From NCBI GenBank assembly GCA_910584685.1, contig CAJUAO010000010.1, forward strand, positions 48,038 to 112,037: a stretch of DNA of 64,000 bases, written 5' to 3'. This DNA comes from an uncultured Lachnospiraceae bacterium. GTDB taxonomy: Bacteria; Bacillota; Clostridia; Lachnospirales; Lachnospiraceae. The notes under the pieces are model-generated. The model did not search any database, was not told the DNA's origin, and worked only from the letters and a program-made list of their open reading frames with translations. Of the stretch, positions 24,486 through 33,807 are shown piece after piece. Positions within the stretch are counted from its first letter, which is position 1, and the number at the start of each line of letters is the position of its first letter. The translations under genes and the position numbers were made by a program.

Positions 24486-25568
24486 CTACACCTGCTCCAG
24501 ACGATAGCCTGCCGCCTTTATCAGTCTGTTCATAACAGCCTGTCCCAGACCTGTTCCATAAAATGTTTCTCCATATATATAATCCACTTCCATATCATCA
24601 AATTCCCTGAGAAGATGATATAAATTATAAGCTATGGTTTCCTCCTCCGCTCTTGTTCCTATAGATTTTATACAGCCGTTTTTATATAATGACTCCGTTT
24701 CGTCAGTACATATAACCGCTGCCTTTTTACCATTTTTTTCAGCCTCCTTAAGCTTCCTGTTTATGGCTGCCGCTACATTTTCCACTGAGCCCTCAAACAT
24801 AATAAGCTCTGCCTTAGGGGCATAATGTCTGTATTTCATTCCCGGCGCCTTAGGCCTATAGTCTCCTCCTATTTCCTCTATGGATTTTGCATCCACTGCC
24901 TTATCTACCTCCACGGCTCCAATAACCTTCTTAAGCATTTCCACCGTAACAAATCCCGGCCGTAAGATTGTGGGAACAGCTCCGGTCATGTCTATAATTG
25001 TTGACTCTATGCCTATAGCTACGGCGCCTCCGTCAACTATCATATTTATTCTTCCCATCATGTCCTCCGCCACATGACCCGCCGTTGTAGGGCTTGGCTT
25101 TCCGGAAAGGTTTGCGCTTGGAGCGGCTACAGGCACCCCCGCCTCCTCTATAAGCTTTAGCGCTACGGGATGATTCGGCATTCTTAACGCTACCGTATCA
25201 AGTCCCCCTGTAGTCTCCTTCGGCACTATATCTGCCTTGTCAAGTATTATGGTAAGAGGACCGGGCCAAAATTCCTCCATAAGCCTTCGCGCATCATGGC
25301 TTATGTTAACGGCAATATTTTCTGCCTGACTTATCCTTGAAATATGTACTATAAGAGGATTATCAGAGGGGCGGCCCTTTGCCCTGTATATTTTTTCCGC
25401 CGCCCTTTTGTCCAGCGCGTTTCCTCCCAGCCCGTATACCGTCTCTGTTGGAAAGGCAACCAGTCCTCCCTCTCTTATTACCCTGCCGGCATGGGACATA
25501 TTCTTTTCCCACACCTCCGGAACATACCATTCATTACTTAAATCTGCCTTTACAATAATTGTGTCCAT
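24486..25568 (-). CDS. Threonylcarbamoyl-AMP synthase, Sua5/YwlC type
   Basis: Makes threonylcarbamoyl-AMP for the t6A tRNA modification. Its 360 residues have two domains. The YrdC domain (about 15-205) carries GGLVAFPTETVYGLGGNALD, KIYRAKGRPSDNPLIVHI and APSANLSGKPSPTTAGHV. The linker and C-terminal Sua5 domain follows (PGMKYRHYAPKAELIMFEG). All ATP/threonine-site motifs are visible. It follows the RDD gene by 11 nt and precedes the phosphatase-like gene by 46 nt. Confidence 0.95.
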   Translation of the reverse strand: MDTIIVKADLSNEWYVPEVWEKNMSHAGRVIREGGLVAFPTETVYGLGGNALDKRAAEKIYRAKGRPSDNPLIVHISRISQAENIAVNISHDARRLMEEFWPGPLTIILDKADIVPKETTGGLDTVALRMPNHPVALKLIEEAGVPVAAPSANLSGKPSPTTAGHVAEDMMGRINMIVDGGAVAIGIESTIIDMTGAVPTILRPGFVTVEMLKKVIGAVEVDKAVDAKSIEEIGGDYRPKAPGMKYRHYAPKAELIMFEGSVENVAAAINRKLKEAEKNGKKAAVICTDETESLYKNGCIKSIGTRAEEETIAYNLYHLLREFDDMEVDYIYGETFYGTGLGQAVMNRLIKAAGYRLEQV

Positions 25569-25579
25569 ATTGTTCCATC

Positions 25580-26137
25580 CTAATCCATAATCACTCTTGT
25601 TTTACCTATATAATCATGTATCGTTTTTTTATCTTTTGCAAATGCTGCCATAAAGACAGATACCACCGGCACAATAACAGTTGAATTAACAACTACCTTT
25701 CCCAGCAGCTCTCTAAGCAAAAATGCTTTTGTCATCCTGCCGTCATCCTCCGGCACAACTCTAAGCTTCATAAGCTTTTTTCCTATTGTCTTTCCGTCAT
25801 ACACAACCGTGCAGAATGTACCATACCCTACATACATAACAATAACAACGACCGACAAAAGCCTTGAGCCTGTCGCCGTCATTGAATAATTTGTCTTTGA
25901 TATGGTTCCTCCTTCCTCCGTAGTTACATTGCTTACCTTTTCGTTTACAGCAATCGGTAAATCAACCATGGATACTGCTCCTATTAACGGCGCCGGATAA
26001 TAAAGGGGCGTATATCCCTTAAAGCCTCCTGTAAATAAAATATAAACCACGAGGGCCGGCAAAAACGCCATGGCAGCATCTATGACAAATGCTATTCCTC
26101 TTTTTACAAACGGTGCGTTTACATATTTTTTATCCAT
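25580..26137 (-). CDS. RDD family membrane protein
   Basis: A 185-residue protein with three or more hydrophobic segments. VKRGIAFVIDAAMAFLPALV is the first RDD motif (Arg then Asp), and GKTIGKKLMKLRVVPEDDGR matches the family loop, ending HDYIGKTRVI. Function is unknown, though some members have been tied to ion transport. Start ATG 26137 (AGAGG upstream) is preferred over TTG 26149. Confidence 0.85.
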   Translation of the reverse strand: MDKKYVNAPFVKRGIAFVIDAAMAFLPALVVYILFTGGFKGYTPLYYPAPLIGAVSMVDLPIAVNEKVSNVTTEEGGTISKTNYSMTATGSRLLSVVVIVMYVGYGTFCTVVYDGKTIGKKLMKLRVVPEDDGRMTKAFLLRELLGKVVVNSTVIVPVVSVFMAAFAKDKKTIHDYIGKTRVIMD

Positions 26138-26175
26138 TCTTCCTCTCAATCTGCCGCCTGTGCGGTCTTATGCTT

Positions 26176-28629
26176 TTAAGAAAAATCCTCCTCCTTAAGC
26201 TTCTTCTCCCGTTCTCGTCCAAACAGCTTAAGGATTCTGCCGATTTTCCTGTTCTTTGACCTCTTTATTGCATTGTCAACAATCTCCTCCACCTGCTTTT
26301 TGCCTATAAGTAATGAAAATGCATAAAGCTCATTTATTCTGGCATGAAGGGCAAGTATTCCCATCTCGTCTATCTCATAGCCCTGGCTGTTTGCATACTT
26401 CTGCGCAACTAAGGCCCAGTCCTGAAGCTTATTCTGCTTTACCACCACTCTGCTAGTAAACAGCTTATCTACCCTGCTGTTTTCTTTGAGAAACGCATCT
26501 ATATTGCTCTTTTCATCCTCAAGTACTATTATTCTTGCGCCTCCCTCCTTCTCTGCCTCATCTATAATCTTTGATGCTACATTGGTTTTTAAGGAGCCTG
26601 CCTTTTCTATTATAATATCCATTCCCGCGAGCTTTTCAAAATACTCGGGAACGTTGCCTTCATTAAGTACCTCTCCGTTTATTTTGGCTATCTTTCTGCC
26701 TCTCGTCTGCTGAATTTTATTTATTATCTTTACTAGGTCTATTGAAAGGGCTGTCTTTCCGCTCTTTACCTCTCCCGTTACTACAAAGTTTGTATTATTG
26801 TCAATTAAAACCTGCTGGAGCACTACAAGAAGCTGCCTGTCAAGTCCCTGCACTCCCGAATATTTTGCAACAAAGTCTTTTATAAGCTCCTTTACCTCAT
26901 TGCTGTTATCCCTGCCTGAGCTCTGCTCTATTTTCTCTGACACAAATTTTTCTGCCGATTTTTCCTCATCAGCCTCATCAATTTCGTCATTTTGGTCTGC
27001 TTCGTCAGAAGCTTCCGGCTCATAATCAGACTCCTCCGGCTCTTCTTCATCCTCATTTTCCGTCATATATTCTGATTCTTCTGAGAAGGTATACTCCGTT
27101 TCAGCTTCAGACTCTTCATACAGCGTCGTTTCAGGCTCATCATATGGCTCCGTTTCAGGCCTTTTATAAAAAGCGTATTCCGCCTCTTCTTTTAATCCGT
27201 CCTCTGTCACATACTCTGACGGAGAGGATATTTCACTTTGGGAAGCCTCTGTATCTTCCTTTGACCTGCTGTAATAGGATGTATCAAATTCTCCTGACAC
27301 ACCTGACAGCGACATGTGAATATTGCTGATATCCTTAGTCTCGCCAAAATCCGCTGCCTTTTCCTCAGGCTCCTGCTGGAAGCCGTAACCCTCGCTATAT
27401 TCCCCGCTGTCTTCCATACTGTCGTCTGCCGCAGATATCTCAGCCAGCAAATCCTCTGAAATATTATTTTCTTCTATGTCATCATCATAAAATTCGGTTT
27501 CCATAATAGTCTGCTCTATCTGGCTTCCGATTTCTACCGTATCATAAAGCTTTTTTGTTTCCTGGGCTGCTATCTGATTCTCAGTCTGCTCCTTTAGCTT
27601 TGCCTCCCTATTTTCATAGTTATCCAAAAGCTCGCCTATGGTAAGCTGTCCCTCTATCTGGTCATCCACAGGCTCCTCTTCAATACTCATTTCTATCTGG
27701 CCGTCGCTGTTTATATCCAGCATGGGATTTAAAGGTACCGTATTGTATTTATCCGGCACGGTAACGTCCTTTACGGTATGGGACAAAAGACTGTTTTCCG
27801 TTTCTTTTGTAAACACAACCTTTGTTTTTTCAAGGTCCTCTGATTTACTGCCGCTGTATTCGTCCTTTGAAGCCTCTGTATTCACGCCGCTTTCATTCAT
27901 TATAGCGTCCATGCTTTCCTTTAAAGCATTTTGAATATTAACAGTATTATACTTGTTTGCCGCATCATATTCCTTTACCTTTATCTCCTCAACATTTACA
28001 TTTGAGGGAGCCTTTGCTCTCCAGCGTTTTTCGTACTTTTCCTGCTGGGATTTTGTAAGAGGCTTATAAAGCATTTTTAATTCCATGGCCTTATCTACAT
28101 ATTTGCCGTCGTTAAACCATAATATAATATCGTCGCACTGCCTTACGCATTTATCCTTCTGTCCCGACTTATGATATAGCTTGGCAAGCTCAAACGCCCA
28201 CTTCTCATCCATATCGTCGCTTAAATATGTTTCAAGTATCTGTATACGCTCCTCCAAAGACTTTCCCTTTGCCGTGGCAAGCTCATACTGCAAAATATAT
28301 TTTGAATTATCCTTTGGCGCGGCGTTTATAAAATCATCATAAAAATCCTCGGCCTCGCTTATATTTTTCGACTTTATACACAATCTTACAAGCCTGTAGG
28401 CAAGCTGTCTTCCAAAGGCAGTTCTTGAATATGCCTCTATAAGTATTTCCTTTGCCTGAATATATTTTCCGCTTGCCTCATATACGTCTGCCAAAAGCTG
28501 CAGGCTTTTATTTTCCTTTATTCTGTAAAAGTCAATGGTGTCTGCTATCTTTGAGGCGGCAGCGTACTCCTTCTGCCTTGCAAGCTTCTTTATCTGTTCC
28601 ATTTTTACATTAAGCTCATATCTGTCCAT
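26176..28629 (-). CDS. TPR-like plus P-loop protein of unknown function
   Basis: An 817-residue protein in three parts. Residues 1-200 are TPR-like helical repeats (ASKIADTIDFYRIKENKSLQ, then LLADVYEASGKYIQAKEILI). Residues about 210-590 are a highly acidic, low-complexity linker with repeated YNTV and EPE-type motifs. Residues about 595-780 are an AAA-like ATPase with Walker A GEVKSGKT (619-626), a degenerate Walker B (MDIIIEKAG, about 670-678) and a small helical lid. The lid resembles CbxX-type AAA proteins, but this is weak. It lies 25 nt after the SMC-like gene and may belong to that system. It has no membrane helix and no known family name that I can give. Confidence 0.75.
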   Translation of the reverse strand: MDRYELNVKMEQIKKLARQKEYAAASKIADTIDFYRIKENKSLQLLADVYEASGKYIQAKEILIEAYSRTAFGRQLAYRLVRLCIKSKNISEAEDFYDDFINAAPKDNSKYILQYELATAKGKSLEERIQILETYLSDDMDEKWAFELAKLYHKSGQKDKCVRQCDDIILWFNDGKYVDKAMELKMLYKPLTKSQQEKYEKRWRAKAPSNVNVEEIKVKEYDAANKYNTVNIQNALKESMDAIMNESGVNTEASKDEYSGSKSEDLEKTKVVFTKETENSLLSHTVKDVTVPDKYNTVPLNPMLDINSDGQIEMSIEEEPVDDQIEGQLTIGELLDNYENREAKLKEQTENQIAAQETKKLYDTVEIGSQIEQTIMETEFYDDDIEENNISEDLLAEISAADDSMEDSGEYSEGYGFQQEPEEKAADFGETKDISNIHMSLSGVSGEFDTSYYSRSKEDTEASQSEISSPSEYVTEDGLKEEAEYAFYKRPETEPYDEPETTLYEESEAETEYTFSEESEYMTENEDEEEPEESDYEPEASDEADQNDEIDEADEEKSAEKFVSEKIEQSSGRDNSNEVKELIKDFVAKYSGVQGLDRQLLVVLQQVLIDNNTNFVVTGEVKSGKTALSIDLVKIINKIQQTRGRKIAKINGEVLNEGNVPEYFEKLAGMDIIIEKAGSLKTNVASKIIDEAEKEGGARIIVLEDEKSNIDAFLKENSRVDKLFTSRVVVKQNKLQDWALVAQKYANSQGYEIDEMGILALHARINELYAFSLLIGKKQVEEIVDNAIKRSKNRKIGRILKLFGREREKKLKEEDFS

Positions 28630-28654
28630 TGGTTCTCCTATCTGTCAAAATAAA

Positions 28655-31600
28655 CTATTCAAATATAATTTTGCTTTGCTCAAAGGAAAGTCTTTGGTAT
28701 TCTAATGTGTCACTTTCCACGTTACTATAATATTCTACCACAACTGTCTGCTGTTTTCCATCTATCATTTTCTGTCCCAGCACATAATTTACGTCAAATC
28801 TTCCCGTTATGGCAGGAGTTGCTCCTCTGCAGGGTACGATAAGCTGTACGTTGTTTGTCTTTAGCAGCTTAAATATAGGCTCCCATATATATACATCCTT
28901 GGCTGCGCCGAAGGGATTGTCTATAAATATGGTTTTCCCCGCATTTTTGCTGCCTGCCCCCGGAGAATTTATACTTGTAATATAATTTATTATTGCTATA
29001 AGGAACTGTATATATATGCCCTGTGACTGACCGGTGCTTCCCACAGCCTCCTCATACCTTAAATATCTGCTTTGCTCTCTTATGCGCTCCCTCTTATAAA
29101 GGGTAAGCTTAATTCCGTTCATGTCAGTGACAATAACAGAAAACAGCTTTTTAAATGAAAGCTGCCCACGTATATATCTTATACGCTCCTCCTCCGATTT
29201 TATATTATCTGCTGTTTCTACGATATTGTCAATATACTCTGACATTTGCTTTTTATACATATTCTCCGGAATATAGGGAACGGATAAGCCTATAATGGAT
29301 ATCCTCTCCCCATCCATATTTATTTTTGAAAGCTTTGGAAATCTCTCAAGCTCCGTCTTTATGTTTATGCAGCTTTGTATACACTGGTTTTCAAAGCTGT
29401 CCTTTATGCGTTCTATATCCTCTATGCTTTTTTCTATCCTGTCCTTCTCAAGGCGTATGCAATCCGTAATCTCCCTAAGGCTTTCCATAAGCTCCTCTGT
29501 CTCCCTTACGCTGTCCGGCATAACAACATTATTTCTTATTTCGTCAGCCAGCCTGAATGAGGACATTGCCCTCAGGGTATCATAAAGAGTTATTTTTTCA
29601 TGTTCAAGCTCCTCCCTTCTGTTAATTACCTCCTTTTCATATCTCTCATATCTTTCCCTCAGGGCGTTTAACCTTTCCACAAAATCATTATTGTCTTCCC
29701 ATGCCTTTTCCCTGTCGTCAACGGATATGCTTGCTTTTTCTATTATTTTATCCAAATCTCTTCTATATATAATAAATTCTGTGCCGGTTTCATCCAGATG
29801 TGATAATTTATCCTTTATGGCCATAATGTTCCCTGAAAGCTCCCCTATCCTTAAAGCGCTCTCCTTAAGCCTGCTGTCGGCATCTATGGTTTCCATTTCC
29901 TCCTCAGTAAAAATCCGCTTAAAATCGCCGTATTTTTCTTTTATTACCAAAATGCCGTGATTAACGGCTCCCTCAAGTCTGGCTCTTATTTCTTTATTTT
30001 TTGAAAGCTCCTTTTCCAACCGTACTATGGCTTCGGCTCCACTATCAAGAATATTTCTTAACGCCTTAAGCTCCTCCTTTGAATGGCTCCTGACTCTTCC
30101 TTCCCTGTAGCCTTCCCTTATTTCATTTACAGGTATTCCTTTATAATCTATAGCGTCAAGGGACCTTTCCATGGCAATATCATAGTTTTCCATAAGCTTT
30201 CTCTTGTCATTTAAATCCTTTGCTCCTCCTGAAAGTATTTCATTTAACGCCTTTGCTTTAGAATCAATTTCATCATCTGACATTTTATCAAGGTCATTAA
30301 CGCTTAATGCTTCCTCCTCTCCCCAATAATGCCCATATAGCTTTTCCCAGTTCTCCTCTGTTTCTGCAAGTTCCTTTTTAAGGGAGTCTGTACGCTCCAT
30401 TCTATAGCTTATACTCCCGGAAGCTCCTTTGATTTTTTCCCTTATATCCTTGTAGCTTTTCTTAAGGCTTTCTCCCTTTGATTTAACCCGGTTAATATTT
30501 TTTGATAACTCCTCCTCTTCCCTGTCCATTTCTGCAAGCCTTTTTAAAGCGTCTGCCTTTTCCCTAAGAAGCTCCTCCTCCTCTTTAAGGCTTTTTTCAT
30601 CTGCGGAAAGCTTTTCCATATTTTTTGCAAGGGCAAGCCTTTTATCCTGCAAAAGCTCCATGTCGTTCTTAAGGCTCTTCTGCTTAATTCTAAGCTCCCT
30701 GTATTCCTTATCGTTATCTGCTATTTTCTTCTTATATATGCTGTTATATTCATTTACAAAATCCAAATCCTCCCTCAATATATCCACAGCCTCGTCAAGC
30801 TGCCTCTGACGCTCCTCCATATCCCTAAGCTTTTGCGTCGCTCTTATTTGCTCTCTTTCTATGGATTTACTGTCTGTAAAAAGACTTTCATCCCTCATAA
30901 CAAACGCAACGTCTGACATTCCAAAAATATATTCTTCTCTTTTTACTGCCTCCAGCCTGATAAGAGGAATCGCATAATCCCCCTTTAATATAGCTCTTAT
31001 TCCTCCGTCTGAAACTATTTTATCATAGGAGGAATTTATGACAATACAATATGGCAGCAGGGGTATTCTGTTTATTGCCGCCACACGCTCCTCGCTGCTT
31101 AGTGATGAAATAAAGGAAACGCCGCTTACCGCCACATCCCCGTGATACTTTTCTATATAATCCAAAACCTCCTTAAGCTCGCTGCTTTCTCCCACAGGAC
31201 ATCCGTTTTCAAGATTTTTGGCATAGAGCTTTAGGGACTTAAGCCCGCTTCTGTTTCTATCTGCCTGCCCTATAGTCTCCCTGTATCTTTCGTCTATAAG
31301 CCTGTACAGGTTATCCGTTCCATATTCCCCGTACAGCTTTTGTATCTTTTCAAGCTTTTTTAAGCTTTCGTCATATTCCTTCTTCAAAAGACCGCACCCC
31401 TCCATGTCAGCCTCCGTTTTTTTGATTTTTTCCGTTATACCCCTGTATTCATATTCTATGGCGCTGTTTTCTGCCCCATACTCCACAGCTCTTTTTTGTA
31501 AATCTTCAATATTGGCTGACACCTTCTCCTGTCTGCCTGCAAGCCTTGAAAGCTCAGCATCAGAATTTCCACCAATTACCATGCCAAGCCTTTCCTTTTC

Positions 31601-33100
31601 CTTATATATGTCTTTATTTATTTCTGTAAGACGCTTCTCCCAGTCAGACAGCATATAGTCCGCCACGGATATATCCTGTATATATGTATTTTCCTGCTCC
31701 TTAAGGCTCTCTAAAAAATCCTTTTCTCCCTTTAAGACAGCTTCCTCTGCCTGTATACATTCCTCTATAGCCGCTCTCTTAAGCTCATTCCTTTTCTTTC
31801 TCTCAACTCCATAGGCTGCAAGAGTCCGCCTGATTTCCCTGCTGTCGGAATCCCCCTCTGTCATTTTTTTAATAACTGCTTTTATGCTGTCTCTTTCTCC
31901 CTTGTAATATATGTAATCCATATAGTCGTTTTCGCTCTCCAGCGTAAGAAGCATATGCTTTTTTTCCTTATGCTCCTTATTTAAAGCCAAAAGTCTTTCA
32001 GACTGCTCATCTATAAGTCTGTCTGCCGATTTCATTTTACTTTCGTCGCCCTGTACCCTTATAACAGCCATAAGATTCTCCAGCCTGTTTTTTTCTTTGA
32101 CGGAAAGCGCCATGCTTTCCTCATACTTAATTCTTTCTGCCTCCCGCTTTTCCATTATTCTGTCAAGGGTATTGGAGGCCCTTACTATCTGCTCCTCCAT
32201 TTCCTCCCTGCCGAAATATAGCTGCCGTATGCCTGATATTCTTCCTATAAAGCTTTCTATAGCCTCTGTCTGTCGGTCATATACGCCCATATCATTCTTC
32301 TTAGCCGACAGCTCTATCAGCTTATCCTTTATGGTAAGCAGCGTTTTAGCCATGGCCTCCCTGCTGTCATTTTCCACGGCTGTCCGTGAATTAAAGGATT
32401 TTTCGATTATTTCCTCTATAAAAAGGTCCTCCACTACCTTTTTTGTTGTTCTGTAGTTCGTCTCAAAATATGTACGTACATGTCCTTCAGTCCTGTTAAT
32501 GCCTCTTATAAGCTCCCACTGGCTCTCAAAAAGCCCGTAACCGGCAATAAAACGCTGATATTCTCCCTTTCTGTCAAATATTTTTACTATAAGGCTGTAA
32601 TCCTTTTTTTCAAGCTCCTTTAGATAATTCTTTAAGCCTGTATATGTTATTCTTTCCCTTCCCTTTGTAAGTGGAAGGTTTTTAAGGTCGTTATCGTTAA
32701 ACTCTCTGTAAAAAATACAGTAATTAAAATATTCTATCGCCGTATTATGTATATTTTCATTGTTTTCCTCATCCCTTGCTTTTCTTGCGCAAAAGCCCGT
32801 AAGCATATATTTAAAATTGTTTTTTATATTTTCCTCGTCTAGCTTCCATTCCACAAGGGAATGTATTGTGCTGCTGCCGTCTCCCGTTCTGAAAAGCTTT
32901 TCTACAGGCTGCTTTTCATCAAGAGTACAGTTTGGTATAAGATTTTGGAGCAGCAAAAGCATAAGAACGCTTTTCCCGCCTCCGTTTGCCAGGTCATAGA
33001 TAGTATTTTTGCATGAAAACCGCATAACAAAATCATCATAAAACTGCGTGCCAAAGTTATATTTAACATTGTTTACGCGAATTCTATTTATCTGTGGCAT
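28655..33100 (-). CDS. SMC-like coiled-coil ATPase, JetC/MksB-like
   Basis: A 1481-residue protein with an ATPase head split over both ends. Walker A is YDLANGGGKSVLML (Lys43, Ser44). The C-terminal half has the ABC-type signature GSTGQSQG (about 1354-1361) and Walker B TIFIDNPFG (Asp1394). Between them is about 1200 residues of coiled coil, interrupted near 640-730 by a hinge-like globular stretch. This is the MukB/JetC layout. The residue after the Walker B Asp is Asn instead of the usual Glu. Start ATG 33100 has GGAGG upstream inside the JetB-like gene (17-nt overlap). With the two upstream genes it forms a predicted kleisin-KITE-SMC complex for DNA loop extrusion or plasmid restriction. 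Confidence 0.85.
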   Translation of the reverse strand: MPQINRIRVNNVKYNFGTQFYDDFVMRFSCKNTIYDLANGGGKSVLMLLLLQNLIPNCTLDEKQPVEKLFRTGDGSSTIHSLVEWKLDEENIKNNFKYMLTGFCARKARDEENNENIHNTAIEYFNYCIFYREFNDNDLKNLPLTKGRERITYTGLKNYLKELEKKDYSLIVKIFDRKGEYQRFIAGYGLFESQWELIRGINRTEGHVRTYFETNYRTTKKVVEDLFIEEIIEKSFNSRTAVENDSREAMAKTLLTIKDKLIELSAKKNDMGVYDRQTEAIESFIGRISGIRQLYFGREEMEEQIVRASNTLDRIMEKREAERIKYEESMALSVKEKNRLENLMAVIRVQGDESKMKSADRLIDEQSERLLALNKEHKEKKHMLLTLESENDYMDYIYYKGERDSIKAVIKKMTEGDSDSREIRRTLAAYGVERKKRNELKRAAIEECIQAEEAVLKGEKDFLESLKEQENTYIQDISVADYMLSDWEKRLTEINKDIYKEKERLGMVIGGNSDAELSRLAGRQEKVSANIEDLQKRAVEYGAENSAIEYEYRGITEKIKKTEADMEGCGLLKKEYDESLKKLEKIQKLYGEYGTDNLYRLIDERYRETIGQADRNRSGLKSLKLYAKNLENGCPVGESSELKEVLDYIEKYHGDVAVSGVSFISSLSSEERVAAINRIPLLPYCIVINSSYDKIVSDGGIRAILKGDYAIPLIRLEAVKREEYIFGMSDVAFVMRDESLFTDSKSIEREQIRATQKLRDMEERQRQLDEAVDILREDLDFVNEYNSIYKKKIADNDKEYRELRIKQKSLKNDMELLQDKRLALAKNMEKLSADEKSLKEEEELLREKADALKRLAEMDREEEELSKNINRVKSKGESLKKSYKDIREKIKGASGSISYRMERTDSLKKELAETEENWEKLYGHYWGEEEALSVNDLDKMSDDEIDSKAKALNEILSGGAKDLNDKRKLMENYDIAMERSLDAIDYKGIPVNEIREGYREGRVRSHSKEELKALRNILDSGAEAIVRLEKELSKNKEIRARLEGAVNHGILVIKEKYGDFKRIFTEEEMETIDADSRLKESALRIGELSGNIMAIKDKLSHLDETGTEFIIYRRDLDKIIEKASISVDDREKAWEDNNDFVERLNALRERYERYEKEVINRREELEHEKITLYDTLRAMSSFRLADEIRNNVVMPDSVRETEELMESLREITDCIRLEKDRIEKSIEDIERIKDSFENQCIQSCINIKTELERFPKLSKINMDGERISIIGLSVPYIPENMYKKQMSEYIDNIVETADNIKSEEERIRYIRGQLSFKKLFSVIVTDMNGIKLTLYKRERIREQSRYLRYEEAVGSTGQSQGIYIQFLIAIINYITSINSPGAGSKNAGKTIFIDNPFGAAKDVYIWEPIFKLLKTNNVQLIVPCRGATPAITGRFDVNYVLGQKMIDGKQQTVVVEYYSNVESDTLEYQRLSFEQSKIIFE

Positions 33101-33803
33101 CCTCTTCTCCTCCTCTTAATATCTCATACAGCCTTCCCTTATATCTGTCATAATAATTTTCCATAAGAGCCTTAAACCTGTCCCTTGGATAATACCTTCC
33201 GTCAGCCTCCAGAAGCAGTCCCTGTGATACCATAAAATTCAGGGTAAGCTTCACAAAGCCTGCCTTTGAGGTTCTGTTTGCCCTGAGGGCATTTTCCTCG
33301 GTTATAACCATAGGCATATCCTCCCATGTAAGCGCCAGCTCCTTAAAGCTTCCCTCCTCTATATCCGATGAAAAAACCGTCTTTAAATCCTCCAGAACAT
33401 GGGACAAAAGGCTGTCCGTACCTCTTATTACATCCTCCGCCTTTATATATTCCGTAAATGTACTTATATTTCCTGCCTTATAAAATCTTGTCATAACGGT
33501 ATACATTATAAAATAGCACATATAAAGCTCCCTGTTAAGCTTAACTCCTATTTCCTTCCTAAGCTCCTCATTTGTATACCCAAACACCCTGTTTCCCTCT
33601 CCGCCGGTAATATACAGTCCATAATTATATTCATAAATATTTATATTAAGCTTCTTCATAATAATATTTACAATGTCGTATACCTCTGCGGCCTTGGCGT
33701 ATTCCTCATAAAGCCCTCCGCTTCCGCCGTCTTTTCTTATCTCTCCGCCGTTTATAAGTATTGACACTATATCCAGCGCTTTATCTAAGCTTTTATCCGT
33801 CAT
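33084..33803 (-). CDS. JetB/MksE-like KITE subunit (DUF6063-like)
   Basis: A 239-residue protein made mostly of winged-helix-like segments. IYEYNYGLYITGGEGNRVFG, then YTNEELRKEIG, resembles the loop GLYL-x-FGYTNEELR of MksE/JetB proteins, and LYMCYFIMYTVMTRFY follows. It is predicted to bridge the SMC and kleisin subunits. ATG 33803 is chosen, 4 nt after the JetA-like stop; a TTG-initiated form from 33824 would overlap that gene by 17 nt. The ribosome binding site (AAAGGA, 13 nt away) is poor, so coupling with the upstream gene is likely. The family name is recalled, not searched. Confidence 0.7.
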   Translation of the reverse strand: MTDKSLDKALDIVSILINGGEIRKDGGSGGLYEEYAKAAEVYDIVNIIMKKLNINIYEYNYGLYITGGEGNRVFGYTNEELRKEIGVKLNRELYMCYFIMYTVMTRFYKAGNISTFTEYIKAEDVIRGTDSLLSHVLEDLKTVFSSDIEEGSFKELALTWEDMPMVITEENALRANRTSKAGFVKLTLNFMVSQGLLLEADGRYYPRDRFKALMENYYDRYKGRLYEILRGGEEDATDK

Positions 33804-33807
33804 ATGT

